Source: Thysanoteuthis rhombus (lineage: Eukaryota; Mollusca; Cephalopoda; Oegopsida; Thysanoteuthidae). Taken from it: a stretch of DNA of 64,000 nucleotides. The translations under genes were made by a program, and so were the position numbers. The notes below the pieces were generated by a model. The model did no database searches. It saw nothing but the letters and a program-made list of their open reading frames with translations, and had not been told where the DNA came from. Shown piece after piece: positions 10,400 through 21,290 of this stretch (the first letter of the stretch is position 1; each line of letters begins with the position of its first letter). The stretch covers positions 27,624,691 through 27,688,690 of the forward strand of contig OY735205.1 in the NCBI GenBank assembly GCA_963457665.1, given 5' to 3'.

Positions 10400-10525
10400 T
10401 ATATTCACCAATGTCAGTCCATTTGTTTGTCTACTTGTCCACACAATATCTTCAAAAATTTGACTGAATTTCATTGACATTTTTGTGTCGAAGAATGAGA
10501 GGTCAAATTTTGAGGTTGTAACGTT
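10400..10525 (+). repeat. Single 165-bp family unit
   Basis: Carries 'CTACTTGTCCACACAATATC', 'TGAATTTCATTGACAT' and 'GGTCAAATTTTGAGGT', in the same order as the units at 24.9-25.8 kb. Confidence 0.6.
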
Positions 10526-10935
10526 TTGGGGGCTTTTCAGATGTAATAACTGAGTTATGACAAAGTCACTCAATCTAAGAAAAATAATCGAGCATTGAAA
10601 TGAATTAAAGTTCAAAGAGATGTTTCTGATGAAAGCTTTTGCCACTGCATAGTCAGGGATCGGTAAACTGATCATTCGGTTTTTAGTGATAAAGGCATAG
10701 GAGGTGATATGTGCTCTTTGAATGCTTTTTAGTTTTTATGATTTTTGCCTCAATACAAAGCCATATGGTAGATGTCACTACTAGGATTGTTCCAAATAGG
10801 TGATGGCATCTTTCTTGGATCAAAATTAATTATAGTCAATGTCACTTTAAACAGCTCAGTTATTGCAGCATGTAGATGTTGAATACAGTTTGATTTCATA
10901 TTTTAGGCATCTTTGATTTCTTTGCTTTGATCTTG

Positions 10936-11003
10936 AAATTCTTTGAGAGTGTCTGGTTTTCTTTCATTTTAAGCGTTAGTTCTGTCTGATCAACATTCTA
11001 ATA
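10936..11003. repeat. Local duplication, copy 1
   Basis: 'TTCTTTGAGAGTGTCT' followed by 'GTTCTGTCTGATCAACATT' recurs at 11,593-11,650, about 660 bp downstream in the same orientation. Confidence 0.65.
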
Positions 11004-11084
11004 GAAAATAGGTGATGTATATGTAATGTACCAACCAATAAATTTCTGTTTTTGTATGTATGTATGTGTATTTATTTATTTGTT

Positions 11085-11262
11085 TAGTAATGTGAACTAT
11101 AGGATGTGAGACTGACTCAGGAGTGAGAGTGTATGGAAACATTGTTTATCAATTAGTTAATCCATAAATGTATTAATTTGTAGTCTAAACATGTTTTTGT
11201 AGGCATTCCCATCTTAAGTTGCGTGTGTGTGTGTGTGTATACCATTCAGTGGTTAAAAGTTT
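11085..11262. repeat. Dispersed repeat X, copy 2
   Basis: Same ~175-bp segment as 3010-3185, in the same orientation, with an internal (GT)n run at 11,221-11,240. Confidence 0.6.
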
Positions 11263-11329
11263 TCTATGGAAAATAAATCTACTGATATCCCAATGTTGGG
11301 ACTTAGTTCTGTCTCTATATTTATTTATC

Positions 11330-11330
11330 T

Positions 11331-11386
<56 letters not shown>
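11330..11386. repeat. (TA)n-(CA)n compound microsatellite
   Basis: About 13 TA then about 15 AC units. Confidence 0.95.
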
Positions 11387-11390
<4 letters not shown>

Positions 11391-11592
11391 GTGGATTCTG
11401 CTTGAGCAGAACATATTAGGTACATGAATTATGGTCCATATAAGTGGATAAGTGACTATTCCTTGAAATCAGGTGTGCATAAATTTGTTATCATACATAA
11501 GTCTGATTTTATTCATGCAACTACTAAAGAGCTATTCTTTATAACCATTGTCTTGTTAAACTAGAATCCTATACATACATATATATATATAT

Positions 11593-11660
11593 GCAATTCT
11601 TTGAGAGTGTCTTTCTGTCATAGTAAGAGTTCTGTCTGATCAACATTGTAATTAAGAATA
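11593..11660. repeat. Local duplication, copy 2
   Basis: Partner of 10,936-11,003. Confidence 0.65.
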
Positions 11661-12184
11661 CAATGAGAAATGAAAATAGTCAAATGTCTCTGACTTTTGA
11701 ATTAGTTTCTGAAAGTCAGGCTTTCTAGCGCCATCTTCAAGAAGTTGAGCAAATATTCCTTGAAGTTGGCTTAGAAGATTTGGAAGCACACAGATAAAGT
11801 CATAGACGAAAGACAATGTCTAAAGCAACAGGGTTACACGTATGTTTGTGTGTCTGTGAGAGAAAGAGAGAGAGAGAGGGAGTAAATAATCATGACTGCG
11901 GGAGGGGGAATGGGAACATATACGTGAACCAAAGAGTGAATGAAAGAAAAGTGACTCATAGAAGACTTCAAACAAGAAAAGAAGATAAAAGCTTTGTGTT
12001 TGTCGCTTGCTAAGAAATCGCCAAACCTTGTACTGGGCTATGTGTGTATGTAAATATATCTCTATGAACATATATATGTGTACTGCTGTCAAACAAGACT
12101 GCAATGGAAAGAAAGTCTCTGATGACACCATGCTCGCTTTTGTCTTGACTTCTTCCAGTGCTGTCAAGCTAGTCAGGAATATGT

Positions 12185-12239
<55 letters not shown>

Positions 12240-12675
12240 GATATATGACTCTATGAAAACTTTGTCATTTTATTCGTGCCTTCCATATTTATCCTTGACT
12301 GACATGCTATGGAAGATGAGGTGGAAGCCAGGGATGCAAGCTGAGTGAAAAACAGATGTCAGCAGGGACAAAGAAATGAAAAGTAGGTCTATGTTTGTAG
12401 TAACAATAAAGAACTGGTCAACTACAATAGAGAAATAATCTGCGGGAAATTCTTCAACAAAATCCAGATATTCCTTTGGAAGTGGAAGTTCAAGAATATG
12501 TTGGATTTTCCATTTTGTATAGATTCTTCAACTTGATTTGATAGTACTAAGTTGCCTTTATGAATTTCTTTTCATCTCTCATAACTTCAGACCATGAAAT
12601 CTAGGCAGTTATTTCTTTTAACAAAAGACTCACGAGGCAGGAACAAAAAGAAGCCCATTATCTTTTAATTGTGAA
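11661..12675. other. Unannotated stretch with (TA)n
   Basis: Includes a (GA)n run near 11,858-11,880 and a long (TA)n run at 12,186-12,245. The opposing open frames at 11,816-12,240 share no known motif. Confidence 0.45.
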
Positions 12676-12679
12676 TTAT

Positions 12680-12838
12680 CTAGAGTCTGAGAGTCTACAA
12701 AGGTATTGCTGGTGGTCTTCAAAAGTTTGTGGTCCACCAGCTTTTTAACATAGGTCGACCATTCAAAAGCCTATGGTCCATACAAAAGTTCATCTAGATA
12801 GATGGAGTCTTTGGTTATTAAAAGGTTAAAAACTACTG
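12680..12838. mobile_element. Possible hAT-like MITE fragment
   Basis: The right end 'AAAAGGTTAAAAACTACTG' resembles the complement of the common hAT terminus 'CAGTGGTTCTCAACCTTT', and the body carries 'GTGGTCCACCAGC' and 'CTATGGTCCA', as in such elements. The left terminus is not clear and no target duplication was confirmed. Confidence 0.35.
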
Positions 12839-13139
12839 ATAGTGACATTTTATGATGCCTGCAACACTTAAATGGCTAGAAGCAGGTATAAAATGAAAAT
12901 TATTAAAGGCAGTCACATAGTTGGTGATTTGAGGGCCTGGCTCTTTGAGCGGCCCCCTCCAACATCAAGTGGAATTTGTTATGTGGTATTAATAGAAATG
13001 TTGTAGGTAAACTACTCTTCCAAAAGGTTTTTGAGGCCAAGGGGGTGATTTAAAATTGCCTCTCCTCAGCTACCCCCTTACTTGTCACAATAACTTTCTT
13101 CAGTAAAGTGTTTTTGCCAGAGATAAACTCATACAGCAT

Positions 13140-13600
13140 TGATTGAATTTAGCTTAGTCTGGCACAAGGCCAAAAATATGTACACCAGTGAGGATCAAAC
13201 TCACTACAGTTGTAATGTTCTGCAAGATTAACCTGCTAACCATTACACTCTGGTGATTTTTTAAAAATTAGTCTAGCATAAGGTCATAGTGTAGGGTACC
13301 CAATGAGGATCAAAGTCACTACAGGCTTATGAGATTAGCTTGCTGGGTGAGATTTTCAGGTATTTTTAAAACTTAGCATAGTTGTGATTGTGGGCACTCA
13401 GTCAGAATTGAACTCTATTCATTAGTTATTAGTTTTCAAGATGAGCTTGCTAACAATTATACAAAGCCTGGGGGCTCAAATAAGTTCTTCAACTTATTCT
13501 GACATAAGGCTAATATTGTGGGGCACCCAGTGAGGATAAACTCACTATTGTAGTAATTGTCTACTTTGATAGCTAGCTAGATAACAATAATGCCACAGAA
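13140..13600 (-). mobile_element. Head-to-tail tetramer of a tRNA-derived SINE (family B)
   Basis: Four diverged units of roughly 105-125 bp (about 13,145-13,260, 13,263-13,372, 13,373-13,475, 13,478-13,600) lie in the same minus-strand orientation. In the best unit the minus strand reads A-box-like 'TGTAATGGTTAGCAGG', then 'GTAGTGAGTTTGATCCTCAC' (B box), then a tail 'TTTTTGGCCTTGTGCCAGAC'. Each unit repeats the 'AGTC.GGCA.AAGGC' tail on the plus strand and a 'GAGGAT.AAACTCACTA'-type B box. Single copies elsewhere (2.8, 5.8, 6.3, 50.1 kb) show the monomer also disperses. The tail resembles a cephalopod SINE tract I know from memory. Confidence 0.7.
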
Positions 13601-13604
13601 GGTA

Positions 13605-14011
13605 TCCAAGGTCAAACTCACTCTGTATCATTTTTCATTTCCAGCTCTCAGAAACTTGTAAATTTCTTCCACTCAATATGCATTTTCACCGTTCCATATC
13701 TTTAGTTGATATCCCGTTCACCTCATTAAAACTGCCCATTTTTACTTTGAAATTTTTCATTGTCAATTTTTCCTATTTCTTTTACTTCTTAGTTTCCATT
13801 GTTTTCATAAAGCCAAGGTTTTCCATATCAAGAATCAAACTCAAGTCATGTGCATGTAGTTTCAGGAAGAGATGTTTTCAAATAGCCAGGATTCATTATT
13901 CATATGTCCTTTTACATGGAAATCTACTTAACAAAAACAAACCGATTTATGACTTCTCTCCCTTCTTTTTTTGTTTTTATTTGGTTTGAGTGTGTGTTTT
14001 GTTTTGTTTTT

Positions 14012-14042
<31 letters not shown>

Positions 14043-14400
14043 TCAATGTTTGTCGTCTTGTCCCCAAAGGCTCATTCAGATAAAAATGGCTCATTTCAAA
14101 TCATTCTTTTATTCAGCTCTTCCAAATTAGACAACAATAAAAATGGGGTATTCAAAACTCAAATCTTGGCATTGCCTTTGTGTATAAATGAGGGTCTGGT
14201 GAGGGGTGGGGGGAAATGAATAGCTTTTGTTTAAAACACAATGCAAGACGCTTGCAAATGACATTGCCAAATAACTCTGCAGATGAACAATGCAGAGCCT
14301 GAAGGTAATAGAGCCTCAGCTTAATTGTTGTCTCATCAAAAATAATTCTCTGTGTTTATCTGACTTTGCATTTCTTTGTAACAATCGGCCAAGTGCCTTA
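13605..14400. other. Unannotated stretch with (CT)n
   Basis: Poly-T and (CT)n at 14,010-14,042. The 103-codon frame at 13,678-13,989 is hydrophobic because of T-rich sequence and shows no recognisable domain. Confidence 0.45.
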
Positions 14401-14406
14401 TATGTA

Positions 14407-15215
14407 CAGTGCCCCCCAAAAACTTTTAACTCAGGCTAATAATGACTTTACTCAACCTTTTTTATCTGGAATAATCCATTAACATTTTAGATTTGGGGGA
14501 TTTGTCATTCAAAAAGCGCTGGCCAATAGTAAAAAGTTGAGCTGTTTTAACAGAATCATTGAGAACAACAACTAAACTTTAAACTCCTTGAAAATTGATT
14601 TGATATAAAGGGCTCAAAATTCAGTGTGTCAGTTATTGTTGTAATCAAGAATGGTGTCAAGCCTACACTGTATGGGAAGGTGACCAAAGCTGTTTGATTC
14701 CAGATGTTGTAGGATCTTTGAACTTCGGAATCAGAAAATATCACAATATGCAGTTGCTGAACAAATACATCGAAGTCAGATAGTTGCGGAGAATCATCTG
14801 CATGATCAAGATAATTATGGATTCTAAAACAAAGGTGGTAGACCCAAGATAATGTCCAATAATGATGAGAGAGCAGTTATCAGAGAACTATGGCAAAATC
14901 CCAATCACTTAATGGCTCATTAGAAAGGGTTCAACTTCACAGAGAAACTGTCAGATGAACAACTAAAAGGTCAGGACTCTGGCACAGAAAAAGATTGTCG
15001 TGTCCAGCTCTAAAGATGATCCCCAAACAGCGCAGACTAGAATTCACAAGACTCCTTCAGATGCAGGATGAGAGATAATCAATCGTCCTTTTTAAAGACT
15101 GATACACAATTACCAAAGGGAACCTTGTAATCTAGGGAAGGTAGTTGGCTAATGATTTGGGCTGCTGTAGGATATGGTGATAAGATGGTACTCTAAGAAA
15201 AGAACTTGGGCAATA
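14407..15215 (+). mobile_element. Tc1-like DNA transposon, broken, with 5' terminus
   Basis: The left end 'CAGTGCCCCCCAAAAACTTT' directly follows a TA dinucleotide (14,405-14,406), as expected for Tc1/mariner insertion. Downstream, 14,835-14,920 encodes 'KGGRPKIMSNNDERAVIREL', the GRPR-like linker and second helix-turn-helix start typical of Tc1 transposases, followed by 'WQNPNHLMAH'. Near 15,150-15,195 a second frame gives 'MIWAAVGYGDKM', matching the 'MVWG.ISYGGK' block of the catalytic domain. Much of the catalytic domain between these blocks is missing, there are stops and frame changes, and no right terminal repeat is found. A non-functional fossil. Confidence 0.75.
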
Positions 15216-17195
15216 GTGTCTAAGTCCTCTTCTACGTACTCCCCTTAGCACCACACATACTAATCCTAGCATCCCTTCATCTTTTCAAAACATTTTGCAA
15301 AGTCATCTTTTGGGATCATTATCAGCTGGCTCTTCACATTCATTGTCTGAAATCTCATCTGTTCATGCATGCGCTGTAAGGTTCCCCCGACTGGCTTCCA
15401 AATTACATTTAGGTAGCACAGCTAGTTCCTGGAACATTCAACATTGCTGGATACTTTACGGACAGATTTCGTGTTTTAAGAGACAATGTGAAACACAAAA
15501 GATAGGTAGAAATATAATTATTCATAATAATCGCATTTTGATTATTTTACTTCAGTTATTTGCAGGAATCAAAGGATCAATTATTGTAAATCAAAAACTC
15601 ATTATAAGTAAAATTTGATTGGAGGCTTACTTCCAAATGTTGCAGATGTCAGATCGATCGGATCTTCCACAATTTTGTTTTGTCAATCAATATTTACGAG
15701 AACCAAACAGAGAATTAGGATTCCAATCGTGTGCGCTGTTAACAAGATTAAATGCTATGTTTTTTCCCTTTCTTTTTTTGTCTTTTGTGGTTTACATTTC
15801 TATTCCTTCTTTCGTTGGATCCATACTACTTTTCAATTTACATTTGAAGACATCTTCATATCAATTAGCGGTCCTTAATTAGAAAATTAATTGAATTCAG
15901 TGAATTTTGAACAGCGAGTAAATACTGTATTACAGAAGATCAGACCCAAGGGCATTTTTTTTTTCTTTCTCTTATAAAAGACAAAAAAAAAAAGAGATAA
16001 TAAAACGTTTATTAGATAAATCAAAATTGTTAACACCAAATAAGATCAAATTACTTTGTGGCGGGTGGGTTTTCACAGGAACCTGATACTCATAGAAAGT
16101 TTTTTGAACAAATTGAATATCTTTCTTCGTTTTCATTAAAGCTTATGGATTTATTGTTCCATTATTATCAACCTCTAGGGATTGAAGTCAGAACAATAGA
16201 TAGAGAATAACACTGGAAGATAAGGCTTTTGAAAGAATCAATGCATATGCCAGGCTCTAATAAACTCCTCTGTAGCCTTGCCTAGAAATGAACACAATAT
16301 GGAAGACTTTCATTAAGAAAGCTAGGATATTAAGCTTAAGACTCTAAGAAACAAGCCTGCCTGCTGCAGGATCTCACTCCTCTCCTTTGTCTATTCTGAC
16401 TGACAATGATTACTGCAACTTTTGAATTATATGAATATAAGTACATTCATATATATATATAAGACTTGTCAGTTCTTTGGTTAGAGAGTTGCTTTCCAAT
16501 TACATGTGTGTAATTTTAAATCACACTAGGGACATGTTAATATTTTTCAATAAGTTTGGTTTGATTTGACAATAGACAAACTGTGAAGAATTTACTTCCC
16601 AAAATTTTGTGAGGAGTGTTATTGTTATTCTTGTTACAGGGGGTAGGAACAAAGTCAACTCTAACATTGACTGGAGCTTGACAAAAATCCTACAAATAGG
16701 TAGTGGAAAAACTCTTATTCTCTGAATAAGTTGAAAAGTCAGACAAGCTACATTAGGTTTAAGGCTCCAAGTTTCCAACTTGTAATTACAGCCAATTTTT
16801 TATCCATTAAGTTTGGATGCTTGCCAATTAGTTTTGTATTTTGATTCAGATTCTGGAGGACCCGACTACAGAAGAAGCTGAAGGCCTCCTCCATGCTTGT
16901 GTGTCTGCCACTTGCACCAGGGTTGTTTTGCTTCATTCAGTGTATGTCTTTTCAGTGGGCTTGAGACAACTCAGCAGCACCCACCTCCTCCTCGAGCACT
17001 CTCCACTGCTGAGACTTTTGAAATAAGTTGCTAAATAGTAAAATTTTTGGATAGTCTTTATTTGTATGTTCTTTAATAATATTTCGGCCGGTACTTTTCC
17101 TTGTGGTCTTCAGGTGGAATTTTTTGTTTGGTATTGAACTTGTACTTGACCTGTGAACTAAAGTTAAGGATAACTTTAATACATTTCAGTTGAAG

Positions 17196-17231
<36 letters not shown>

Positions 17232-17470
17232 GGGTGAGAATAAACAAGAGATGTTACTTATATCTATTAAGCTTAACTCAACATGAGACAAGGCAAAATG
17301 TGAAGAAAAGACTTGATTTGCAATAATCTTTTAAATAGCAAGAATCCACTTGTTTTGAAAATCACATTTAAAATCCTGGATTTACCCAATGTTCAAACAT
17401 CAACCGTAGGCACTGGTGAGAAATATGCAGCTATCTTTGCCACAAACCAAGCCTGGATATCTCTTACTTG
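15216..17470. other. Spacer with one GC-richer patch
   Basis: Open frames at 15,295-15,882 (plus) and 16,521-16,936 (minus) show no motif I can name. A GC-richer block at 16,850-17,015 ('CTCCTCCTCGAGCACTCTCC') stands out but its frames in both strands look unrelated to known proteins. (TA)n at 17,199-17,230. Confidence 0.4.
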
Positions 17471-17474
17471 ATAG

Positions 17475-17612
17475 AGAACTGTGAAGATTGAAAGATTTTG
17501 CTTTCCCTAAGAGTATTATGGCGAAGTGAACGCAAATGGTCCTAGCCAGGGACTGGGCTTGCTGATTCCATTCTCTGTGGCATTAACCATTCGGCCACTC
17601 CGCACCTCCATT
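17475..17612 (-). mobile_element. SINE family A copy
   Basis: The minus strand starts 'GGAGGTGCGGAGTGGCCGAA' and continues 'TGGTTAATGCC', a Ser-tRNA-like A-box region. A diverged B box ('GCGTTCACTTCGCC') and the family A body marker 'CTCTTAGGGAAAGCA' follow. Confidence 0.7.
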
Positions 17613-18295
17613 TTAAAGTTTACAAACTAAAACTGACAGAGAGATATATTGATCAACTTCCAAATGGAAAAAGAAACCAATTCTTATTTTGGAATCAATC
17701 TATAGTCACCCCCAAATCAGTGTCTAAAACTTTTATATCTTTTTCATGATCCTCATGCAACAGGATCCAACCTTATCTGAAGACAGCAAAAAGCATTCAT
17801 ATGTCCCCACAGCATAGACATACTATAACAAAAATCTGACCTTTTGCAAAGGAATCTGTTTCTATGGAACGACTTCTCCTATAGTGACTCAAGTCCATGT
17901 GCCACTCAATTGCAGATAAAGACTGTTTGTGTGCACAAAAAAGTATGACCTTTTCTTTGGGAAAGGAGAATTCTGTAAAGCCCCAAAGGCTGGAAGATGA
18001 AGCTATCAGAATCTGTGAATGTGAAGGCTGAAAATTTTAAAGTAAAAACGTCTTAAATAAAACTGCTATCATTTGGAGTTAAACAATGTATGGAAGATTA
18101 GAGAATCTAATTACACAGCTCTGCTGGCAAGATCATCTTGGTACCTTGCCATGATGTAATTGTTACCAAGCTATTTACATGGACCATTACCTGACTGGAT
18201 AGCCTCCATTTTGTCTATGCAGACAATGGAATGTTCCCTCCAGGGCCCATGCCTGGGCGAAGCATATGAAGATCCAGGGATGTTCAGTCGTCAGA
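17613..18295. other. Unannotated stretch
   Basis: No repeat or coding motif recognised. Confidence 0.45.
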
Positions 18296-18299
18296 TTCC

Positions 18300-18648
18300 C
18301 ACTGCTCAGCTTTGCTGATGTATATCTGAAAAATCAGATGGCAATATGTCTGGCATCAGCTTGGCTATACCACCTGTCAGAAAGACATCTAATTGGGTGT
18401 GAAACCACCTCAAGGAGGCTCCACTCCCAGTTTTGGAATCAGAAATGTTTTCCTCGTAGACTGGTTGCTTTTCAAAGGCTAGAGAGCCCAATCTGCTCAA
18501 CTATTTGACCCATATCGGAAAAGATTGATTAATGCCTTTCCCAAGAGCATTAGTGCAAAGCGAGCGATACTGGAATTTGATCTTGGCTTGTCATTTCCAT
18601 TGTTCAAGCCATTACTGACAATGCCAACCGCACCTCTGAACTATTACA
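18300..18648 (-). mobile_element. SINE family A copy
   Basis: On the minus strand, from 18,645 downward: 'AGGTGCGGTTGGCATTG', a diverged tRNA-like head, then the family body 'AATGCTCTTGGGAAAGGCAT' and 'GGGCTCTCTAGCC'. The last block is also in the copy at 49.6 kb. The boundary toward 18,300 is uncertain; open frames here on both strands are incidental. Confidence 0.55.
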
Positions 18649-19071
18649 ACTTAATGAGTTTGATCCTCCCTAGGTTCTCCTCAGAGGTGGCATTTTGCTG
18701 CAGCTACATCAATAAGTCTGCAGTCTATTAAAAAGAATTAATTTTATACAAGTATCAATTTTTGAACATGATCTCATCTATATCCTTTTCATTGTACTTA
18801 ATTCAGTGGTGAATATTGTTCATATAGATTGAACATTATACAGCAATAATTATAGATAAAAATTCAGCTACTAATCATTGATTTTACAAAGAATTTTGAA
18901 ATCTGGCTAAGATGGCTGCAAAGAGTTGAATTTTTGGTTGTGTGAGAAAAGCATGTAATATTGTCTTTTTACATTTTCTCTTGATCATCCACAGTAATAT
19001 AAAAACCATCTCTCTGAGTGTTATTGATATACATACATTTTTTAATTGTGCCAAGAACACCATTGGAAATT

Positions 19072-19345
19072 TGGAGTAGCCTAATGATTACCAACACTGA
19101 AAAAGTAAACAGTGGACTGAGTTCAAGTTTTGGCTGAGGCTATTTCCATTGACTTTTTTCTAATGCCTTCGGAAAAAGCATAAATTGACTTTCTTCAATG
19201 AGCAATGAATGAATAGAGGAATAGATGGAATCTTTTAGCCCTGTAAAGCAGTCTAAGAGGAGGTTGCTCTTAGAAGAAAAACTACATCTCTGTAGCAGGT
19301 CCCAACCCCGGGTAAAGGATGAAGATTTGGCATGGAGCTCACAAC
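19072..19345 (+). mobile_element. SINE family A copy
   Basis: 'TGGAGTAGCCTAATGATTA' (A box), 'CTGAGTTCAAGTTTTGGCT' (B box) and 'CTAATGCCTTCGGAAAAAGC' (body) occur in the family A order. Confidence 0.65.
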
Positions 19346-19479
19346 TCCAATTCATAAAAACTTATTTTTTACTGAAAATGCTACTGAGTGGTTGTGGCAA
19401 CATCGCTCCTCAAGGAGTTTTCAGGAAAAGTAGAACAAAATGAATAATTTTTTATGATTATTTTTTAGCTTTATTGTAA

Positions 19480-19760
19480 TTTTTTAGTTACTTCTATTGC
19501 GACTTTTGCTCAAACTGATAACCCTGCTGCAGTGAGCAAACAGGGTTAATCAGAAAATAAAGAATTGGCGTTAGGTGGGATTTGAACCCCTACCTTTTAC
19601 GGTGTTAGTGCTGTTCATGCCTGGCTGCTCTACCTATTGAGCTACCAACACTCAACAAGAAGGCAGATATCCAAATGTTGTGCTTCACTCTGATCAGCAG
19701 CTATCTTTGTTTATACTCAGGTAGTTTTGGTGTTTTTTGATACATTTTTTAAATTCATTC
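19480..19760 (-). mobile_element. tRNA-derived element, possibly with inverted arms
   Basis: The minus strand at about 19,567-19,654 reads 'GTGTTGGTAGCTCAATAGG', then 'TAGAGC', and later 'GGGGTTCAAATCCC' with a 3' 'CTAACGCC'. The acceptor strands GTGTTGG/CTAACGC pair in all seven positions (two G-T). The anticodon region is not a normal arm and carries an extra 'ACC..GGT' hairpin, so this is not a functional tRNA. Flanks 19,510-19,560 and 19,660-19,715 show a weak inverted resemblance ('GATAACCCTGCTGCAGTGAG' against 'GATAGCTGCTGATCAGAGTG'), possibly the same architecture as at 3.3 and 9.2 kb. Confidence 0.55.
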
Positions 19761-20004
19761 TTATTGAATGAAATAATGAAACTTTATTTTGATTTTTATG
19801 ACTACGTTTTACCTTCATTTTAATTTGTCAGTTGGATTTTTTAATTGCGTAAAGAACAAAATGAATACTGGTATTTTAAGGGAAGTTATGAATCACCGCC
19901 ATTCTTATATGCTGCTTTTGCTCCTCATGAATTAAGTAGTGGTAAAATCATGTTACTTTGATGAAAATACTACCATCATAAATTCATGATTTGGAAAAAA
20001 AAAC

Positions 20005-20190
20005 CCCAGGAACTTGGACACAAACTAAGAAACCAATTTCGCATAAACTTTCATTGTGAACAGAACTGCCTCCCCCTATAAAAACTCACTCAAGGAGGGA
20101 ATTTTCAAAAAACAAAAAAAAAAAATCATTTTCCCTACTCATCAAAGGAGTGGGGTATAAAAAGTTTCAAGTTCTGCTGTCAACGGTTAG
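20005..20190 (+). repeat. Repeat R, partial copy 1
   Basis: 'GGACACAAACTAAGAAACCA' and 'CATAAACTTTCATTGTGAAC', followed by 'GGAGGGAATTTTCA', match the middle of the R repeat. Orientation is defined arbitrarily by the order of these blocks. Confidence 0.6.
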
Positions 20191-20217
20191 ATATATATAT
20201 ATATATATATATATATC
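20190..20217. repeat. (TA)n microsatellite
   Basis: Fourteen AT units directly abutting the end of repeat R copy 1. Confidence 0.9.
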
Positions 20218-21140
20218 AGAACACATGAATAACCTAAAACCAGCAACAGTAATTAAACTACACTGTTGTGGGTTGCAGTGATTCATAGCAATCAAAATAA
20301 AAAAAATTCAATAAGTAAAAAAAAAAAAAAAAAAGATTCACTTCTACTTTGGCAAGTTGGAGAAAATTTAAATATTTTGCTCTGGGGATATGAGGTGAAA
20401 TCTCATTTTAATATCTTTGTGTCTGAGCTTAATAAGACTTCAAATGTACAATATTCCTCTCTCTCTCTCTCTCATCCCCATTTCTCCAAATATCATTTAC
20501 AGGTTATCAACCACTTTTTGGAAGTTTGCTTGATGCAACTTTTCTGAAAGACTGACATCAGTGCAGATTTCTCCCTGCTATATGAAATTGGGTAAAGCCA
20601 AGAAGCAATTACCATTAATTCATATGGGAAATATTTTTGAGAATTCTCAGACCCCCAAAATAACCTTCTTCTCTGTCTGCCTGTAAGTTTCATTATTTGA
20701 TGTAGATGGCTTCAGAATATGACAGTATTCTTTACAGCTAAGCCTTGCACATTTTTCTATCATGTAAGTTCTTTATAGTCACTCAAAACGTCCAGCAAAC
20801 CCGTCTTGAAACTACACGCCCGGTCGAAATTGAAGTCATACTTTTTTGTAATCATTGCAGCACTGTCAATTGTAATGAAAATCGCATGCAAGGTTATTTT
20901 GAGAGTTTGGGGAAAATAATGGTAATTGATTTTTCGTTTTGGGCCATTTCGGTTTACAAAAGATCTTATAGGAACACTATACTTTTGAATAACAAGGAAA
21001 ATCTGTATCGAAATAAAATTAAGTCGCACAGCGCTTTCTTTATCTTTGCAAATTTTGAAGGTTTGAATAAGTCTCTGCTGTCTGAGAATATTCAGTTAAA
21101 ACAGACTGTTAGGAAGGCATATCTATACTTTGAGATATAT
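20218..21140. other. Spacer with the longest non-microsatellite open frame
   Basis: Poly-A at 20,317-20,334 and (CT)n at 20,457-20,473. A 171-codon plus-strand frame at 20,745-21,260 is the longest in the window that is not a microsatellite. Its translation shows no domain I recognise, and its last part overlaps a LINE-like block in a different frame. Confidence 0.4.
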
Positions 21141-21149
21141 CAAGGGCTT

Positions 21150-21290
21150 GCCACAAGTTTCATGCAAATAGCTTCTTCCCAAGATTTTCCCTGTGGAATA
21201 AACTCCCTAATGAATGTTTTCCCCAGGAGTATAACCTTGATCTTTTTAAATCATGATTGAACACGTGCTTCACCCAGCGTTAGTCTTTTC
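21150..21290 (+). mobile_element. Possible LINE ORF2 C-terminal fragment
   Basis: One frame reads 'FSLWNKLPNECFPQEYNLDL' followed by 'FKS', a stop and 'LN'. This matches the 'F..R....WN.LP....A.S...FK..L' block that ends many CR1/L2/Jockey-type LINE proteins. Only this block is seen. Confidence 0.4.

Noticed and set aside
20745-21260. 171-codon open frame as a possible gene
   Set aside because: No recognisable domain, and a different frame at its 3' end matches a LINE protein terminus, so an unbroken frame here looks accidental.
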